Assembly (NCBI RefSeq): GCF_011386835.1 | Contig: NC_088800.1 | Location: 14,842,572 to 14,906,571 of the forward strand | Direction: 5' to 3' | DNA: 64,000 bases | DNA from: Chrysemys picta bellii | Taxonomy: Eukaryota; Chordata; Testudines; Emydidae | Part shown: in pieces, positions 11,505 to 24,029 of the stretch | How positions within the stretch are numbered: the first letter of the stretch is position 1 | Layout: every line of letters begins with the position of its first letter | Translations under genes and position numbers: made by a program | Notes under the pieces: model-generated | What the model saw: the letters and a program-made list of their open reading frames with translations, nothing else | What the model was told of the DNA's origin: nothing | Databases searched by the model: none

Positions 11505-11605
11505 TCATCCAGCTCTCCCAATCCTGTCCCTCCATACATTCCTCTGCCAGTGCCCCTCTGTCCTGCAACAGCCCTTGCTAATTAAGTTCTGGGATTCTCC
11601 TGACA
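11505..11605. repeat. Tandem repeat, locus 2 right part
   Basis: Continues the array after the hAT-type insertion: 'cagctctcccaatcctgtcc', 'cctctgccagtgcccctc' and 'gcaacagcccttgctaatta'. Confidence 0.5.
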
Positions 11606-14600
11606 TTAGTAGTCATGCTTAAGTTTACAACTCCCCATCTTTAAAACGGTCAGTTGAACTTCAGTCTAGTCTCCCTTGCAGCTACTGCTGCTCCTACTCA
11701 GTGCCACATTCCTGTCCCTTCCCAAGGGTAACTTGAGAGAAGATAAGCTGGTCAGCAAAGGAGCTTTAGAACTACGCTGTCACTCCCTCCATGCAGCGAG
11801 GGCATTTTCCATCTTTTATGGGCACCTAGCTCCAATACTAAACACCACTGGTTAATTTGCTAACATCACCTACCTAGCAGGCCTCTAATTATATTTTAAA
11901 CATATGGCAAATGATTCAGCAAATTCACATAAAGCATAAAACAAGCCAGTTGTATGCTATTCATGGCTCACTAGGGTATGATGCAATGTACCGCAGTCCA
12001 GATCTGTTCTAGCCTCGGTCTGCTTTAGGCAGGAGATGGATACTGCTAACAAAGAGGTGTTCTATGTGCTACAGGGAGATCTGGCCTCTGCTAAAGCCCT
12101 GGTTAGGGCCGAGACTGTGATGTCACTAGAACAAACCAGGCCTCTTATCCAGCCCTCTAAGGCTGTAATGTCATTTACCAAAGGCCTAGCCTCTTACCCT
12201 CACCCTCACCCTAGCTGTAACATCACTGTCCCAAGGCCAGGTCGCTTACTCACCCCTCTGAGGCATGCATGAGATTTTTTTATTCCTGTCTGAGGAAGAT
12301 CAAGGAGTGATGATTTCCCACCTTGGTACAGTGGGAGGCTGCACCAGCAGCCACACAGGGTGGGGCTGGGCTGGGCTGTGCCGGTTGTAAGAGCAGCTCT
12401 CAGTGCCAAGCCCTGTCCTGAAGCAGCCGCCCCAGGGCCCTGCACAAAGGCGCTTGTTTCTGGAAGTGCTGCAGCTGCCCGGGGCCCTTCCTACTTCACA
12501 AATATTGACACTGTGATCTCTGAGTCTCAGTCTAGAAACAACATTTTCAGGGAGCATTGGATCTGCAGAGGTTTTTTTGTTTTTTTTTAATTTAGTGGAG
12601 AGAATTTGGATTTTAGCTCCTCCTCTCTCTGCTACGGAAGTTGCTCACATAGACCTGCTGAATCTCTATGAAACCCCACCTCTGCCCCAGGGAATCCGTA
12701 GAGGGCCCGCAGAAATGTCTTCCTAGCGGTAGGCTGCCCAAAAGCCATTCTGTACAGGCTGTATGAGGGCATTTCACAAGAAATACTAAGGCTGGGAGGG
12801 GTGGCCTGCTCTGGGGAGTTTTAAATGCAGCTGCCATCATCTTTTTTTTATGGAGGAGCACCAGTCAATGCGCCATCTTTGCTCAAGCTGAGGGGGGCAT
12901 TACATGCTGGGAGCTTGCTAATTAGCCACCGTGCTCCTCAAAAGCTTTTCCAATGATATTTGTGTGTATGACTCTAGTGGTAGTCAGAGGTGCAAGACAG
13001 GTACAGCCCGGCCAGGGCCAGGGTAGCTTACCTCACCCTTCCTAACTGATATGCCTCAGCCCAGCCCTAGATGCACAGCTCTCCCCATAACCTCCCCGAA
13101 TGAGACTGCCACTTTTGTGGCATTATCTTTCCTGGGCCCAGCAGAGGATGCAGGGTGGAGCTAGGGGAGACACACATTGTCCCAATGCCAACAACAATCC
13201 CCACAGGGCCAAAAAACAGAAACCATCCATTGGAGTTCCTTCTCCCTGGGCAATGGTGGATGGAGAAACCCTTGTGAAGCCTACCATGAAGTTATGCTGT
13301 AAGGAGTCGGAAGAAGACAGATGGTGTGGTGTGGTGGCACAGGGCCTCCACACAGACAGCCCTGTGACCTTGGCAGATCCCCAGAGAGCTACTCTTTCTG
13401 GGGGCAGAATCTCCTGCTGATTCCATGTAGGAGGGAGACAGGGAGATTTCTCCTTCCCTGTTCTGCTGTGAGTTTTTCATGGGGGGAGGAGGGGGGATTT
13501 AATCTGGCTCTCAGAATGTCCAGAGTATGAGGCAAGGCGGGTTACACCTTCCATCAGTTGGAGGAGGATGAAGGGATGTGTTATTATTAGTACCTTGAAG
13601 GACATTTCTTGACTTTTTGCATTAACGCCCCAGCTCCACCCGGCCCCACAATCCAAACAAAAAAAATCCCCTCCCTCTGCAAACAAAAACAACACATTCC
13701 ATATGTTGTTCAAAAGCCCCTGGAAAACAAGGGAAAATCACTGAAACCAGAGGATGAGGTTTCCTGGGCAAATAAACTAAGAAGCAAGGGAAATACTAAT
13801 AGTAAATCCAACTGAGGGGGAAGCAACAAACTTTGCTAACTCACCTGCTAACCCTGGGGCTGGATGATCCATCAGCCACACTCATCAAAGGCCTTTGTGC
13901 AGCTTGTCTGGAAGTACCGAAGCACTTCCCATCCTCATTTTCAATCCATGATTGCTGCAACAGAGGAAAGGTTAATGGCTGAATGTAGTGAGCCCACCAG
14001 TAGGTGCAGTTTTCATGGCCTCCAAAGCTATAAGGACAAAGACTGTGACCTTGACGGTAGGAGACCAACTGGAAAAGCCTTTGCCCTCCCTATTTCAGAA
14101 CAGAACGTTTCTGTGCAGGAGTCGCTTGTACATACATCTTCAATGATTTAATTTAACTTTGTGAGTTAAAATGATGCTCACGTGAAAACTGGCTACAGAC
14201 TAACACAGCGCAGGCAGTGTGCAAACTCCCCCCTTTCCTCTCCCTCCCCACCCCACAGACGTGAGGAAAATGGGCCTTGGTGAGTGAGGCCTAGTCTATA
14301 ATCTTCAAATTTCTTTAGGTTCTGTAAACATTAATTTTTCTTGAGCTTTAGCTTCTTTTTATTAATAGAATTATGAATGAAGAGATTTAAGACAGCTCAG
14401 TTGTTAAGAGGTGACCATTTCCTGGTTGAGCCAAAATTGTTAGTTCCCCTCCAAAAAAAACCAGAATATTTTCAGAAATGCTGAGAGAATGAAATATGGA
14501 CAAGTGTGTGTATGCATGAAGTAAGAAACAATAATTGTCATTAGGACACTGATCATGTCCAGAACATTTGGAGGCCTAAAGGAACTTGACCATCTTCACC

Positions 14601-15171
14601 CTTCCCAAAGAAGAGGGACCAAAACCCCATCCATGGAGTCATCAGTTCATCCCATGGTTTTCATATTTTTGCGGCACATCTGTTGCGGTCTGGTGACATA
14701 TATTGTTACAGAACCGCCAGTAAGAGATGGGGCTTTCCAGACTGACCGAAGGTCAAGCTCACCCACCCGAAACCCAGATTGGATCATGTTATTGGGGTAC
14801 AAGACCTCTAACCCCATGTTCACTCAGAAGATCTCTGGGAAGGTGCCATGGAGTGGAGCAAGCTAGAAGTGCAACCTTCAATGTCCAGGTAAACTCAGAA
14901 GAAGGTGTGATCCTCTCAGGCCACCAGAGCATCAAGAGTTTCTTCTAGGAAGGTGGAGACCAAGCCTACTGTAGGGAATGCCAGGCAACTGACTGGGAAA
15001 GCCTGCCAGCCAGCATTTGGTACTGCCTGGAGATGACATCATTTGATCCCTGAACTGCAGTCCTGGCTCGGCTGCTCTGCAAGATCATGCAAGCGAAAGA
15101 GTTAACCTTTTCTTTTCAAATAACTTCTTCGCTTTTTTCCCATTTTGTGTTGTGGCAGGGACGCCTACATA
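11606..15171. other. Mostly unrecognised sequence
   Basis: No exon or major repeat recognised. Minor points: a CCTCAC/CCCTCA run at 12196-12214, a T-rich tract at 12571-12590, and a 15-18-bp match to the PLE tail (tacagactaacac) at 14193-14207 that may be a tiny fragment. Frames near 13100, 13860 and 14555 carry no motif. Confidence 0.4.
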
Positions 15172-16092
15172 CAGTAACTCCTCACTTAAAGTCGTCCTGG
15201 TTAACGTTGTTTCGTTGCTGATCAATTAGAGAACAAGCTCGTTTAAAGTTGCGCAATGCTCCCTTATAATGTTGTTTGGCAGCTGCCTGCTTTGTCCACT
15301 GCTTGCAGGAAGAGCAGCCCATTGCAGCTAGCTGGTGGGGGCTTGGAACCAGGGTGGACCGGCAGCCCCCTATCAGCTCCCCGCTCGCCTAAGTTCCCTG
15401 TGCTGCAGCCGCCCAGCAGGCTATCAATCGGCTGTCCCTCCCCCCACTGCCATCTGCTGCTCCTGCCCTCTGCCTTGGAGCTGCTCCCAAGAGCCTCCTG
15501 CTTACTATACACGTGGGGGTCAAGAGGGGGGCTAATGTCAGGGTGTCCCCCTCGCCCCTGCTCCTGCCCCCCACTTACCCCATCTCCATTCAGTAGGAGG
15601 GAGACACGACAGGGCTCAGGACAGAGGGAGCTTGCTGGCAGCAGGGGCTGTCTCAACTTGCTGATCTACTTAAAAAGGCAATGTACTTAGAGTGGGGTCA
15701 GCGTCTCTGTCTCTGTCTGCCATGCTGTCTCCCCTCCCTTCATTTGTGCTGCCTTGTAGAGTGTGAGGCTACATTAACAACGTGTTAACTCTTGAGGGGT
15801 CAGCTGTTCTAGTTCATCATTTAGCAGTAAGGCATTCCCTGGGAAATATCCCACCCTCTGACTTCACCACCTCAACCAAGCTTCACAATCATCATTGCTG
15901 TGTACAGTATTAAATTGTTTGTTTAAAACTTATACTGTGTATATATATATACAGGTTAAAAAAAATTCCCTGGAACCTACCCCCCACCCATTTATATTAA
16001 TTCTTATGGGGAAATTGGATTCGCTTAACATCGTTTCACTTAAAGTCGCATTTTTCAGGAACATAACTACAATGTTAAGCGAGGAGTTACTG
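15172..16092. mobile_element. Tigger-like (Tc1/mariner) non-autonomous element
   Basis: The left end CAGTAACTCCTCACTTAA and the right end TTAAGCGAGGAGTTACTG are inverted repeats, and TA flanks both sides (15170-15171 and 16093-16094), as in pogo/Tigger insertions. The right end contains the characteristic stretch with cttaacatcgtttcacttaa and gtcgcatttttcagg. The 921-bp interior is partly GC-rich and holds no transposase signature; the 144-codon frame at 15256-15690 lacks any DDE-type motif. It is therefore a deletion or filler derivative mobilised in trans. Confidence 0.85.
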
Positions 16093-16147
16093 TACTCATG
16101 ATTTTTTTCTCTAATACTTTTTAAAATGTGTGTGTATATGAAAGAAA

Positions 16148-16270
16148 TAGGGTGACCTGATGTCCCGATTTTATAGGGACAGTCCCGATATTTGGGTTTT
16201 TTTCTTATATAGGTGCGTATTACCCCTCACCCCCATCCCGATTTTTCACACTTTCTATCTGGTATCCCTA
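16148..16270. mobile_element. hAT-type MITE, 123 bp
   Basis: It runs from TAGGGTGACCTGATGTCCCG to the right end tctggtatcccta, and GAAAGAAA is duplicated exactly at 16140-16147 and 16271-16278. The interior 'gatttttcacactttc' and 'cccgattttatagggacagt' is typical of a very common short vertebrate MITE. Its TAGGGT terminus resembles those at 206 and 10975. Confidence 0.9.
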
Positions 16271-16278
16271 GAAAGAAA

Positions 16279-16930
16279 TAGGATCTACTTAGAATTTGGA
16301 AATGCACAGGCTATCTTACATCACTTCATGTTACCTCAGGCTGTAAAAATGTGCCTGCACAAACGACTCTGCCCCAAAGGGGAAATTATGGGTTGTTGTT
16401 AATCACGCTACAGCACAGTAGAGATAAATCAGTCAGGAAAAGAGTCGACCTAGAAGTCACCTGGTAAACGGCAACCTTGAAGGAGTCTGGGAACTGCTTC
16501 ACAAGGCTGAGAAATAGACTACGCCTCCTTAGGTTTCCAGGGATAGTATGTGTAAGATTTGATCATGTGTTATGTTAACTTTAAGACTGAAGTCTTGATT
16601 GTGTTCATCCAACAACTAAGTTAATTGCTGATTTCATTCCATATTATGGTCAATTTGTCGATTTAGTGACTCAATTCTAATTGTGATTTTGATCATTGTG
16701 TTGTTCCAGTTTTACTTAGTTTAATAAAAGGTATAATTAGCAAGAAGTTTGTTTAACTTTGTTTGCCTTTTTGTTAATTTGTAAAAAAATCCATAAAAAT
16801 CACATACAGCTGGTATTTCTTTCAAAATTGCAACAAGGGTCACGGCACTCTCCCCAAGAGCAAAGGTCATTTAATAAAGTATCTAACAGCTACTTAGCTC
16901 TGTCCCTAAATTAATACCTATGTCCCTTTC
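16279..16930. other. No recognised feature, AT-rich
   Basis: AT-rich sequence with an AATAAA at 16722-16727 and many short T runs. No repeat family recognised. Confidence 0.4.
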
Positions 16931-16934
16931 ACAG

Positions 16935-17262
16935 ACTTACAAATGCACCCTAATCCTGATCTACAGCACCTACTGCTATCCCAGATCTGGTCTGCCCCCA
17001 CAGATATATCAATGCCCCTGGATCCTAACTTACAGCATCATCTGCTATTCCAATCCTGGGTTCACACACAGCTCTGCCAATACACCCCAATCCTGAGCTG
17101 CTGCCGCCCCACCCCTGCTGTTCCAAATCTTTGTCCCCCACACAGTTCTGCTGATGAAGCTTCTTCCTCATCTGCCTCCTGCTATCCCAGTTCCGAGCCC
17201 TACCAGCATCCCCTAGTGCTGACCTGTAGCCCCCAGAGCGATACAAGTGTGGGGGCTAGCTG
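16935..17262. repeat. Degenerate ~60-70-bp tandem repeat, locus 3
   Basis: About five diverged units repeat 'aat(g/c)c(a)cccta/caatcctga', 'tacagca', 'ctgctattcca/ctgctatccca', 'cctgggttcacaca' and 'cagctctgccaata'. Same family as 4075-4262 and 10735-11605. It is the longest of the three arrays. Confidence 0.7.
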
Positions 17263-17264
17263 CT

Positions 17265-20200
17265 CAGACTGGTAATCAGCACTTGTTGCAAGGATTCCTC
17301 ATAATGGACAAAGGAACCTGAGAAAGACCATCAGACATATTTGGTTTTGTGACTATACAGATTTTGAACCCAGTCTTCCCAAGATGAAATGCTAAGGCGC
17401 TCTGTCATCTAGTCCTCCCCTCACTTCCCTGGTCACAAAGGGCACATACAATCCATGACTACGCAGGAGTTGTAGAAAGCCCTGGACGTGACTGAACCCG
17501 GTTCCCATCTTAGGGGGTTCTGTGCAGTGATCCCCATGTGAAAGGAGTTGTTGGGTCTCAGTGCAGCATGCCCCAGAAACCTCATCACCGTGGCATTAAC
17601 TGGCCCCCTCATTGGCAATATTAGCAGAAAGGCCAAAGATTGGCTGAGCTACAGAGCATGAGCCCCCCCACCCCCCTTATCTCCAGAGAGGCTCGCTCTA
17701 GGATAGTCAGTTTCGAGCTGGCAAGCTGACGCCTTCCCCAGGGTCAGGCCATTGGTGTTTCTATGGTGAGACCTCTTGGGGGGCTTGCCCCCACGTCACA
17801 GGCTCAGATAAGCTGACCCTTTCCCTCAGGACAGAGTTCACTAGTGAGAGAAACCCCTGGAGCAAAACCAACATGAATCAGAAGGTAAATCTCTCTGAAA
17901 AAATCCCCTTGACAAACAAATTTCCCTGGAGTCAGCAAGTTCCTTTCACCTCTCTCTGCTGTACCTCTCCAGCGAGGGGGGTGTGGCGTGGTGACTGACC
18001 CTGTTTCAGAGATCAGCACTGCACTTAGCACTGAGTGTGTGTATTGTAGGTAACCTCTGTAGCCAGGGGGAAAAGGTGTGAGGCCATAAATATCAAACCT
18101 GCCTCCCCTGACGTAATCTCTCGTCAGCTTCCAAGGTCAATAGCAGCTGTTTGTACTGTGTTGAACTAGAAAGGGAATTCTGGGAGAAAAGCAAACAGGG
18201 GAGATGTCCTGTGTCCATACAAAAGGTGCTGTATTCCCCACGCACTCCATCTTGGGATGGGAGGAACATAAAATTAGCACTGTGTTCATTTGTTCATTGT
18301 ATCAATACCGTGCTTTGTGCCGGCCCCTTTGCTTTCTCGCTGAGCTTTCAGGTTTCCATAGGAGAGACTGAAAAGAAGACTGAGGTGGGTTCACAGAAGC
18401 AGCCTGCTGACAGGTTGAGACCAGGGCAAGCGTGCAAAACAGGAGGTCGCGCCAAACTGAAATGGGGCGTGAGAGAGAAATGCATACAAACAGAGGGATG
18501 TAGAGCTGACACCAGCCTAGTGAGAGACTTTGCCTGGCTATAGGGAATGAGTCAGCCAGCCTCTCCAGAGGAAAGATCACTTCACCCTACACTCTCCAGA
18601 GAACAATTATCAGACTGTTTGAATGATACTGGTGGCATGAGTGAGCCATGCCACAGCGGCATAGTAATGCCAAGGGAGTTGTACCATGGCGGCATGCTGA
18701 TGCTGTGGGCGGATACTCTTTGCTTGTTGCTATGTAACATGGCTTCAGCTTTTATTAGGGATGAATTAAAACTGTACTGGGCCTGGATCCATCAGAACAA
18801 CACCCACCTCCCACCTTACCCAGATGCCCAAAGATCCAGTCACTGCCACTTTGACTCCTTCCCAGGAACGCCTGAAATTGAGACGCTGAGACTCACTAGG
18901 GGCATATATGACAATGAGCAGTTTTCACTATGCCTGCAGCAGACAGGCATCTGCCCTGCACTCGCTAAACCCCCAAAGTCCGGACCCAGCATGCACTGGC
19001 CTCAGTATGTAACCTGGGACAGCGTCCCTAGGGAATGGTTCTCCAGGGGATTCTCTGGTTGTCCCAAAGACTGGTCAGGAAGATGGAGGGAGAATATCAT
19101 CAGGATATTATGGGCCTGGTCCACCTCCTATTTAGCCTCTGCCACAGAAACAGATGTCCAGCCAGCAGACACCATCTGGGTATCTGATTCACTGCTCATT
19201 CAGGGACACCCTGACCACAGGGCCCAGATCTCACAGACTCATGGCTCCTGAATTAATCTGCCACAATAGAAAATGGCTCATAGTCCAAGCTGGTGAGCAG
19301 CAAAACCAGCCTCTTTCAGTTTGACTCTTTGAGGCTATCTGAAAAATGAAATGATGGGGGAGTTAGAGACCCCAGCCCCGCAGAGGCATTGAGTTTCCAA
19401 TGTCTGGAGATGTAAACTGCCATCCCTTTTCCCAGGACAGTATATTAACCCTATAAAGGAGGCCAATGGGGCCCCTGGAGAGCCCAAAGTCAGAGCCATT
19501 GGGTTTGTTCTCAGATAATGAGACAATGGAAAGAAGAAGACGAAAGAGTCCCCTGAATGCAAATAATGGCACTGGTCGAGCAGCCCGTGCTGCCCAGCGC
19601 TAGATCCAGGACTGGAGGTGTCCTGTTCCAGATCCCTCTGGACAGACCTATTGAGCAATTGGAAGGACACTGACAGGATATGGAAAATGAAAAAATAGCT
19701 GCTAAACAAACCCCACTCTGTGAGCGTCGTCCCGTCCGGAGGCCTTGGCTTCTATTTTTATCGGCTGATGAATAAACCACCATATTGGGGCTGGGGGAGT
19801 GGAGGGGGCAGGGAAGCGAGCGCTGCTGTTTATGTCTGAAAGTGTAAGAGATGCCCAGTGTGAGCAGGGAGAAGGCGACTCATTCAGAGGGATCCAGGGG
19901 AGAGTTCCAGTTGCTGCAGGTTGAATAGGTGCATTGTCCTGGAGCCGGAGGCTCTGGAAAGGCACCGTTTCCAACCAGGGGACCCAACGGGGCTGTGGGG
20001 CGGATCACTTCCCAAAGGTGGGGGTGTATTTCCCATTCATACAACCAGGGGAGCAAAGGCAGTTTGGGGGCATGGGAACTGGGGCTTCACCATCTCCTTG
20101 TTTAAGCCCTGAGGACACCCCCATTTTCTTTCTTTGCCTTCCATGCTTTCAAGGCTCCTGGTCACAGTGATGTAGCTGCTGAGGGCTAGATTTGACTCTC

Positions 20201-20705
20201 TTGGGACCTGTTAGGGCCCCTCCTAAATGTTAACTCGAGGCGTTTCTGCAGCTTCCCCCTCTAGCTCCCCATGGCCTGCATAGCAATCTTCTACTATCCA
20301 GAGCAGAGCCATGAGACATACCCTCAGTCCCTGTCTCCAGGGATGTAGCCTGCTACTCTGCCCAGCCCCTGCCGGTCCCCGAGCCCTCCGCCTGGACAAG
20401 CAAGGCACTCCGAGGTGAGGGTCAAACCTGGTAATGAGCAGCGAGAGCCACAGCAGTACTGGGTCGGCGAGTGCCACAACTGCCCACTTGAGAATGCATC
20501 AACGGGGCACTGGCAAGGAGTGAGGTTTAGTCCATCGTTTTACTAAATGAGTGAAATGCCATTTACCAGTTTGACTTGGCATCCAGCAGACACTGGTCTC
20601 TGAATTACAAGAGCCTCAGCAATTAGAAGGACCCCAAAACCCGTTGTGTCCCGAGGCCCCCAAACTGCAAACAAGGAACATGACACTGCCTGTAAAGAGA
20701 GGAAC
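17265..20705. other. Repeat-poor stretch; unrecognised 234-codon frame
   Basis: I recognise no repeat here. A plus-strand frame of 234 codons at 18547-19251 is free of stops but has no motif, signal peptide, domain or codon pattern that I can name, and no neighbouring exon-like sequence supports it. It could be chance, an old pseudogene or a lineage-specific exon. Confidence 0.35.
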
Positions 20706-20714
20706 TTTAAGGTG

Positions 20715-20935
20715 TCTTGTGTATTTGCTATGCAGCGCCTGTCATACACACATCTCAAAGCACTTTACAAACATTCATTGGGAGGTGGGGTGGAATGATT
20801 ATTTCCATTTTACAAAGGGGGGGGGAACTGAGGCACAGGAAGGGGACATGGGCTTTCAGTGAGACAGTAATACGAACAGAACTCAAGAGGCCTGATTCCC
20901 AGTCCTGCGCTCTGTCAACTAGGCAGCACATGATT
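20715..20935 (-). repeat. MIR/CORE-type SINE
   Basis: Antisense MIR-like order: gcgcctgtcatacac, aaagcactttacaaacatt, ttatttccattttacaaa, a run of nine Gs, 'aactgaggcacagg' and 'cctgattcccagtcctg'. It is one of the better-preserved SINEs in the window. Confidence 0.75.
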
Positions 20936-20939
20936 CATA

Positions 20940-22420
20940 ATGTTAATTGCTCTCAGGATGTTGCCCATGAGTGGTGTGCAGATGTGACTTCGCACAACAT
21001 TTAGCATCTTTACCCATGTGCCCTTATCCATGCCACCTTGTGCAGCCACACAGATGTTAAGCCATGTACCTGCTGATAAATAACCCAATGCCACTAGTGA
21101 AATATTCCCAGCTATGGAACTGATTCAAAAATACACCTTAACCCAGCCCTGGGAGTACATCCCATTTCCTCCCCTCCTCCAGCCTCTGCCCCTTCCCTCC
21201 CGCAGATAACACTGGAGAAGTGTGAATTACTCAATGGCCACATTTGTCAGGAACACCCATACACCTGTTTGGGGCTTGTGCGGGGGGTCTAGTGTTTTCA
21301 TGCCGGGAGTCACATTTGGTTTTTTTCAGAATTCTTAGCGTGGTGTAATTTGAACCAATTTTTTAACGACAAACGATAAACAAGAAGTTTGCAAAATGTC
21401 GAGAAACTGAGCAGGAAATACACAAAATGCCCAACACACCCCAAATGAATGGCTCATTTCTATATTCAGTCAATGAGGTGACAGCCTTTAGCATGCAAAA
21501 GGATCGTGGAATGTTCTGTTTTGATGGCACTTGTTTTCATCATGCTACCATAGGAGCTAAGGAGCTTTTGGCCTTTCATTTCTAAATGCTCTACAGTATC
21601 ATCTCCCCATGAACTGCGGCTAGATGCTCAGATTCTCAGCTTTCAAGCAATGTTGTTGTGAACTGAGTTCAGAACTGGCAGTCAGACTGGACTTTTATTT
21701 CCTATCTGTATAAAAAGATGGCAGAGCGTTTTGAGTGACTACCACATTCTCCCTAAGCACTGGTGCCTGTCTCTGATTCGGAAAAATATACCACTTCTCC
21801 ATTGCTAATGTGCCATTCTCGTAAAGTGGCAATGGTTCCTGAGCCATTTTAGCAGGTCAAGGGGTTTTGTCTGCTTCTTCATGAGAAAGTTCTGGACCCA
21901 CTGCTGGTCATATCCCAGGCCTGAAAGATGATGTGATCCCAGCAGTCTGTGCTTGTGGCCCTGCTCCAGAAGCACCAGTCTATGCAGGCGGAATCTGCAG
22001 CTAAGACAACAACAGGCATGAGCAGCATCAGCGAGGTGACAGATGGCATCTCAGTAGTGTCCTCTGAGAGGGGCCTTCAGCAGTACAAAAGCTACCAATG
22101 AAATGTCCACTAGCATCTCCCAGATGCTCCACCTACATCCCAAAACAGGACTGACAGCATGAGGTAGAGATGCCAGCCCAGGTCAGGATCCATGTTGATG
22201 GCTGTGGCTGCTGGGAGCATTCAAACACAAAATGGTTCGGCTGGATATGTTTGAGGGCTAAAACCACCCAAAATACTTCTGGTCAGCTCCCACGTCACAA
22301 ACAGACAAGTTCTCCCACAACCCGCTATGAGCCAAGGACTAGAGCAGCTTCAGCTGGCAAGGGCGCTAGGAACTGGTCTATACAATAGTATCCACCCAAA
22401 GAAGCTGATGTTTTGACTCA
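20940..22420. other. No recognised feature
   Basis: No repeat family or exon recognised; composition is ordinary and open frames are short. Confidence 0.4.
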
Positions 22421-22421
22421 G

Positions 22422-23717
22422 ATCTACACACTGCAGTATGGACGCACCAGCACAGTTGTGAAGCCCGGGTTCCCCTTGCAGTGTGGATGTGTGACGTTGT
22501 GCAGTCTATATGGTTTTATAAAAATATGATAAGTGAATATAATGTAACTGGGATATGCTTCATGCAAAAGGTCTCTTGTAAGGTATCATTACAAAGTTTA
22601 TAATCTACTGGTTGTGGTCATCCTATTTGTATAAATGTACCACTCTTGTATCTAAAACTAGAAATATAAAACATAACTCTGAGGGCCTACTGTAATTATG
22701 TAAAGTGTGGGCCATTAATGGTGGTTTGGAATCTTGATGACTCCCATTGTCTGCAGATGGCTGTGTTTACCTGTGAGTCTTCCTGTATATGTGTGTGCTG
22801 GCAAGTGGGTAATGAAGTTTTGCAGTGACATGTGATCATGTCACCTGAACTGGAATCCATCTTTAATATGGAGATTTTCCAGTGTGTGTGGGGGGGGAAA
22901 CCCAGAGGGACACAGGGTTCCCGCCTTATGCAAAAGATATATAAAGGAATGTAACAGAACAAAGGGAGGAGAGGAGCCATCATGAAGAATCCCCTAGCTA
23001 CCACCTGAGCTGGAACAAGAACTGTACCAGGGGAAAGAATTGTGCCCAGGCCTGGAAGGTGTTCAGTCTGAGGAAAAAACTTACTGAAGCATCTCTGAGG
23101 GTGAGATTATCTGTATTCAGTTTGATTAGACATAGATTTGTGCATTTTATTTTATTTTGTTTGGTGACTTACTTTGTTCTGTCTATTACTACTTGGAACC
23201 ACTTAAATCCTACTTTCTGTATTTAATAAAATCACTTTTTCCTTATTAATTAACTCAGAGAGATATGCACAGTTGTTTGCTCCCCTAGCTATTAATACAT
23301 ACTCTATCAGTGTTATAGAGGGCGAACAATTTGAGTTTATTCTGCATAAGCTTTATACAGGGTAAAACGGATTTATTTGGGTTTAGACCCTATTAGGAGT
23401 TGGGCATCTGAGTGTTAAAGACAAGCACACTTCTGTGAACTGTTTTCAGGTAAACCTGCAGCTTTGGGGCAAGTAATTCAGACCGTGGGTCTTTGTTGGA
23501 GCAGACGGGAGTGTCTGGCTCAGCAAGACAGGGTGCTGGAGTCCTGAGCTGGCAGGGAAAACAGGGATAGAAGTAGTCTTGGCACATCGGTTGGCAGCTC
23601 CCAGAGGGGTTTCTGTGATCCAACCCATCACAGGATGCTCAAGTGTGGGCTTGGAAACATGAGTCCACAAGCCCAGGTCCCACAGACGGGGGCTTAGTGT
23701 GCTGTGTAGACATACCT
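22422..23717. mobile_element. Older palindromic MITE, split by a solo LTR
   Basis: Left part 22422-22489 (agatctacacactgcagta, cggacgc-like and gcagtgtggatg) and right part 23638-23717 (gctcaagtgtgggctt, then tgtgtagacatacc) join smoothly once the LTR and one GGATG copy are removed. The gtgtagacatacc end matches the MITE at 5182-5409. Confidence 0.55.
22490..23632 (+). mobile_element. Solo LTR, 1143 bp, perfect 5-bp duplication
   Basis: It starts TGTGACGTTGTGCAG and ends AACCCATCACA; the ends are the imperfect inverted repeat TGTGACG and CATCACA (CGTCACA in the intact copy at 40601). GGATG flanks both sides (22485-22489 and 23633-23637). A TATATAAA box lies at about 22939 and an AATAAA at about 23226, so U3, R and U5 can be outlined. 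No internal region follows, so recombination between two LTRs probably removed it. It differs from the two LTRs at 37.2-40.6 kb at scattered sites and is likely an older insertion or a different subfamily. Confidence 0.9.
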
Positions 23718-23727
23718 AAATTGCTTA

Positions 23728-24025
23728 GAGAAGATGGTGGGACTGGGAATCAGGATTCCTAGATTCCTTTCCTGGCTCTTCCACAGACTTCCTGTGTAAT
23801 TTCGGGCAAGTCACTTCACCTCTGTGTGCCCATGGTTGGCCATCGGCACAATGGATATTATTTATATAGCATTCTCAGCACTTCGCAATAAGTGCCCAAT
23901 AACTGTGTAGTAGTTGTTGGTTATTGACGAGATTCTATAAGATGTAATTAATGACTGTTTGCAAAGTACTTTGGGATCATGGGCTCCTCAGATGGCAGAC
24001 ACTATAAAAGTACTTAGTAGGAGTT
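23728..24025 (+). repeat. MIR/CORE-type SINE, long copy
   Basis: Order on the plus strand: gactgggaatcaggattcct, ttcctggctcttccacaga, gtgtaatttcgggcaagtca, cttcacctctgtgtgcc, 'cacaatggatatta', then 'gcaaagtactttgggatc' and 'cagacactataaaagt'. This is nearly the full body of the SINE including its 3' tail. Confidence 0.75.
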
Positions 24026-24029
24026 AAGT

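Noticed and set aside
10970..11539. Gly/Ala/Pro-rich frames up to 189 codons
   Set aside because: They cover a GC-rich MITE including its termini and target duplication; composition explains them.
12196..12214. Telomere-like CCCTCA run
   Set aside because: The unit is CCCTCA, not CCCTAA, and there are only about three copies.
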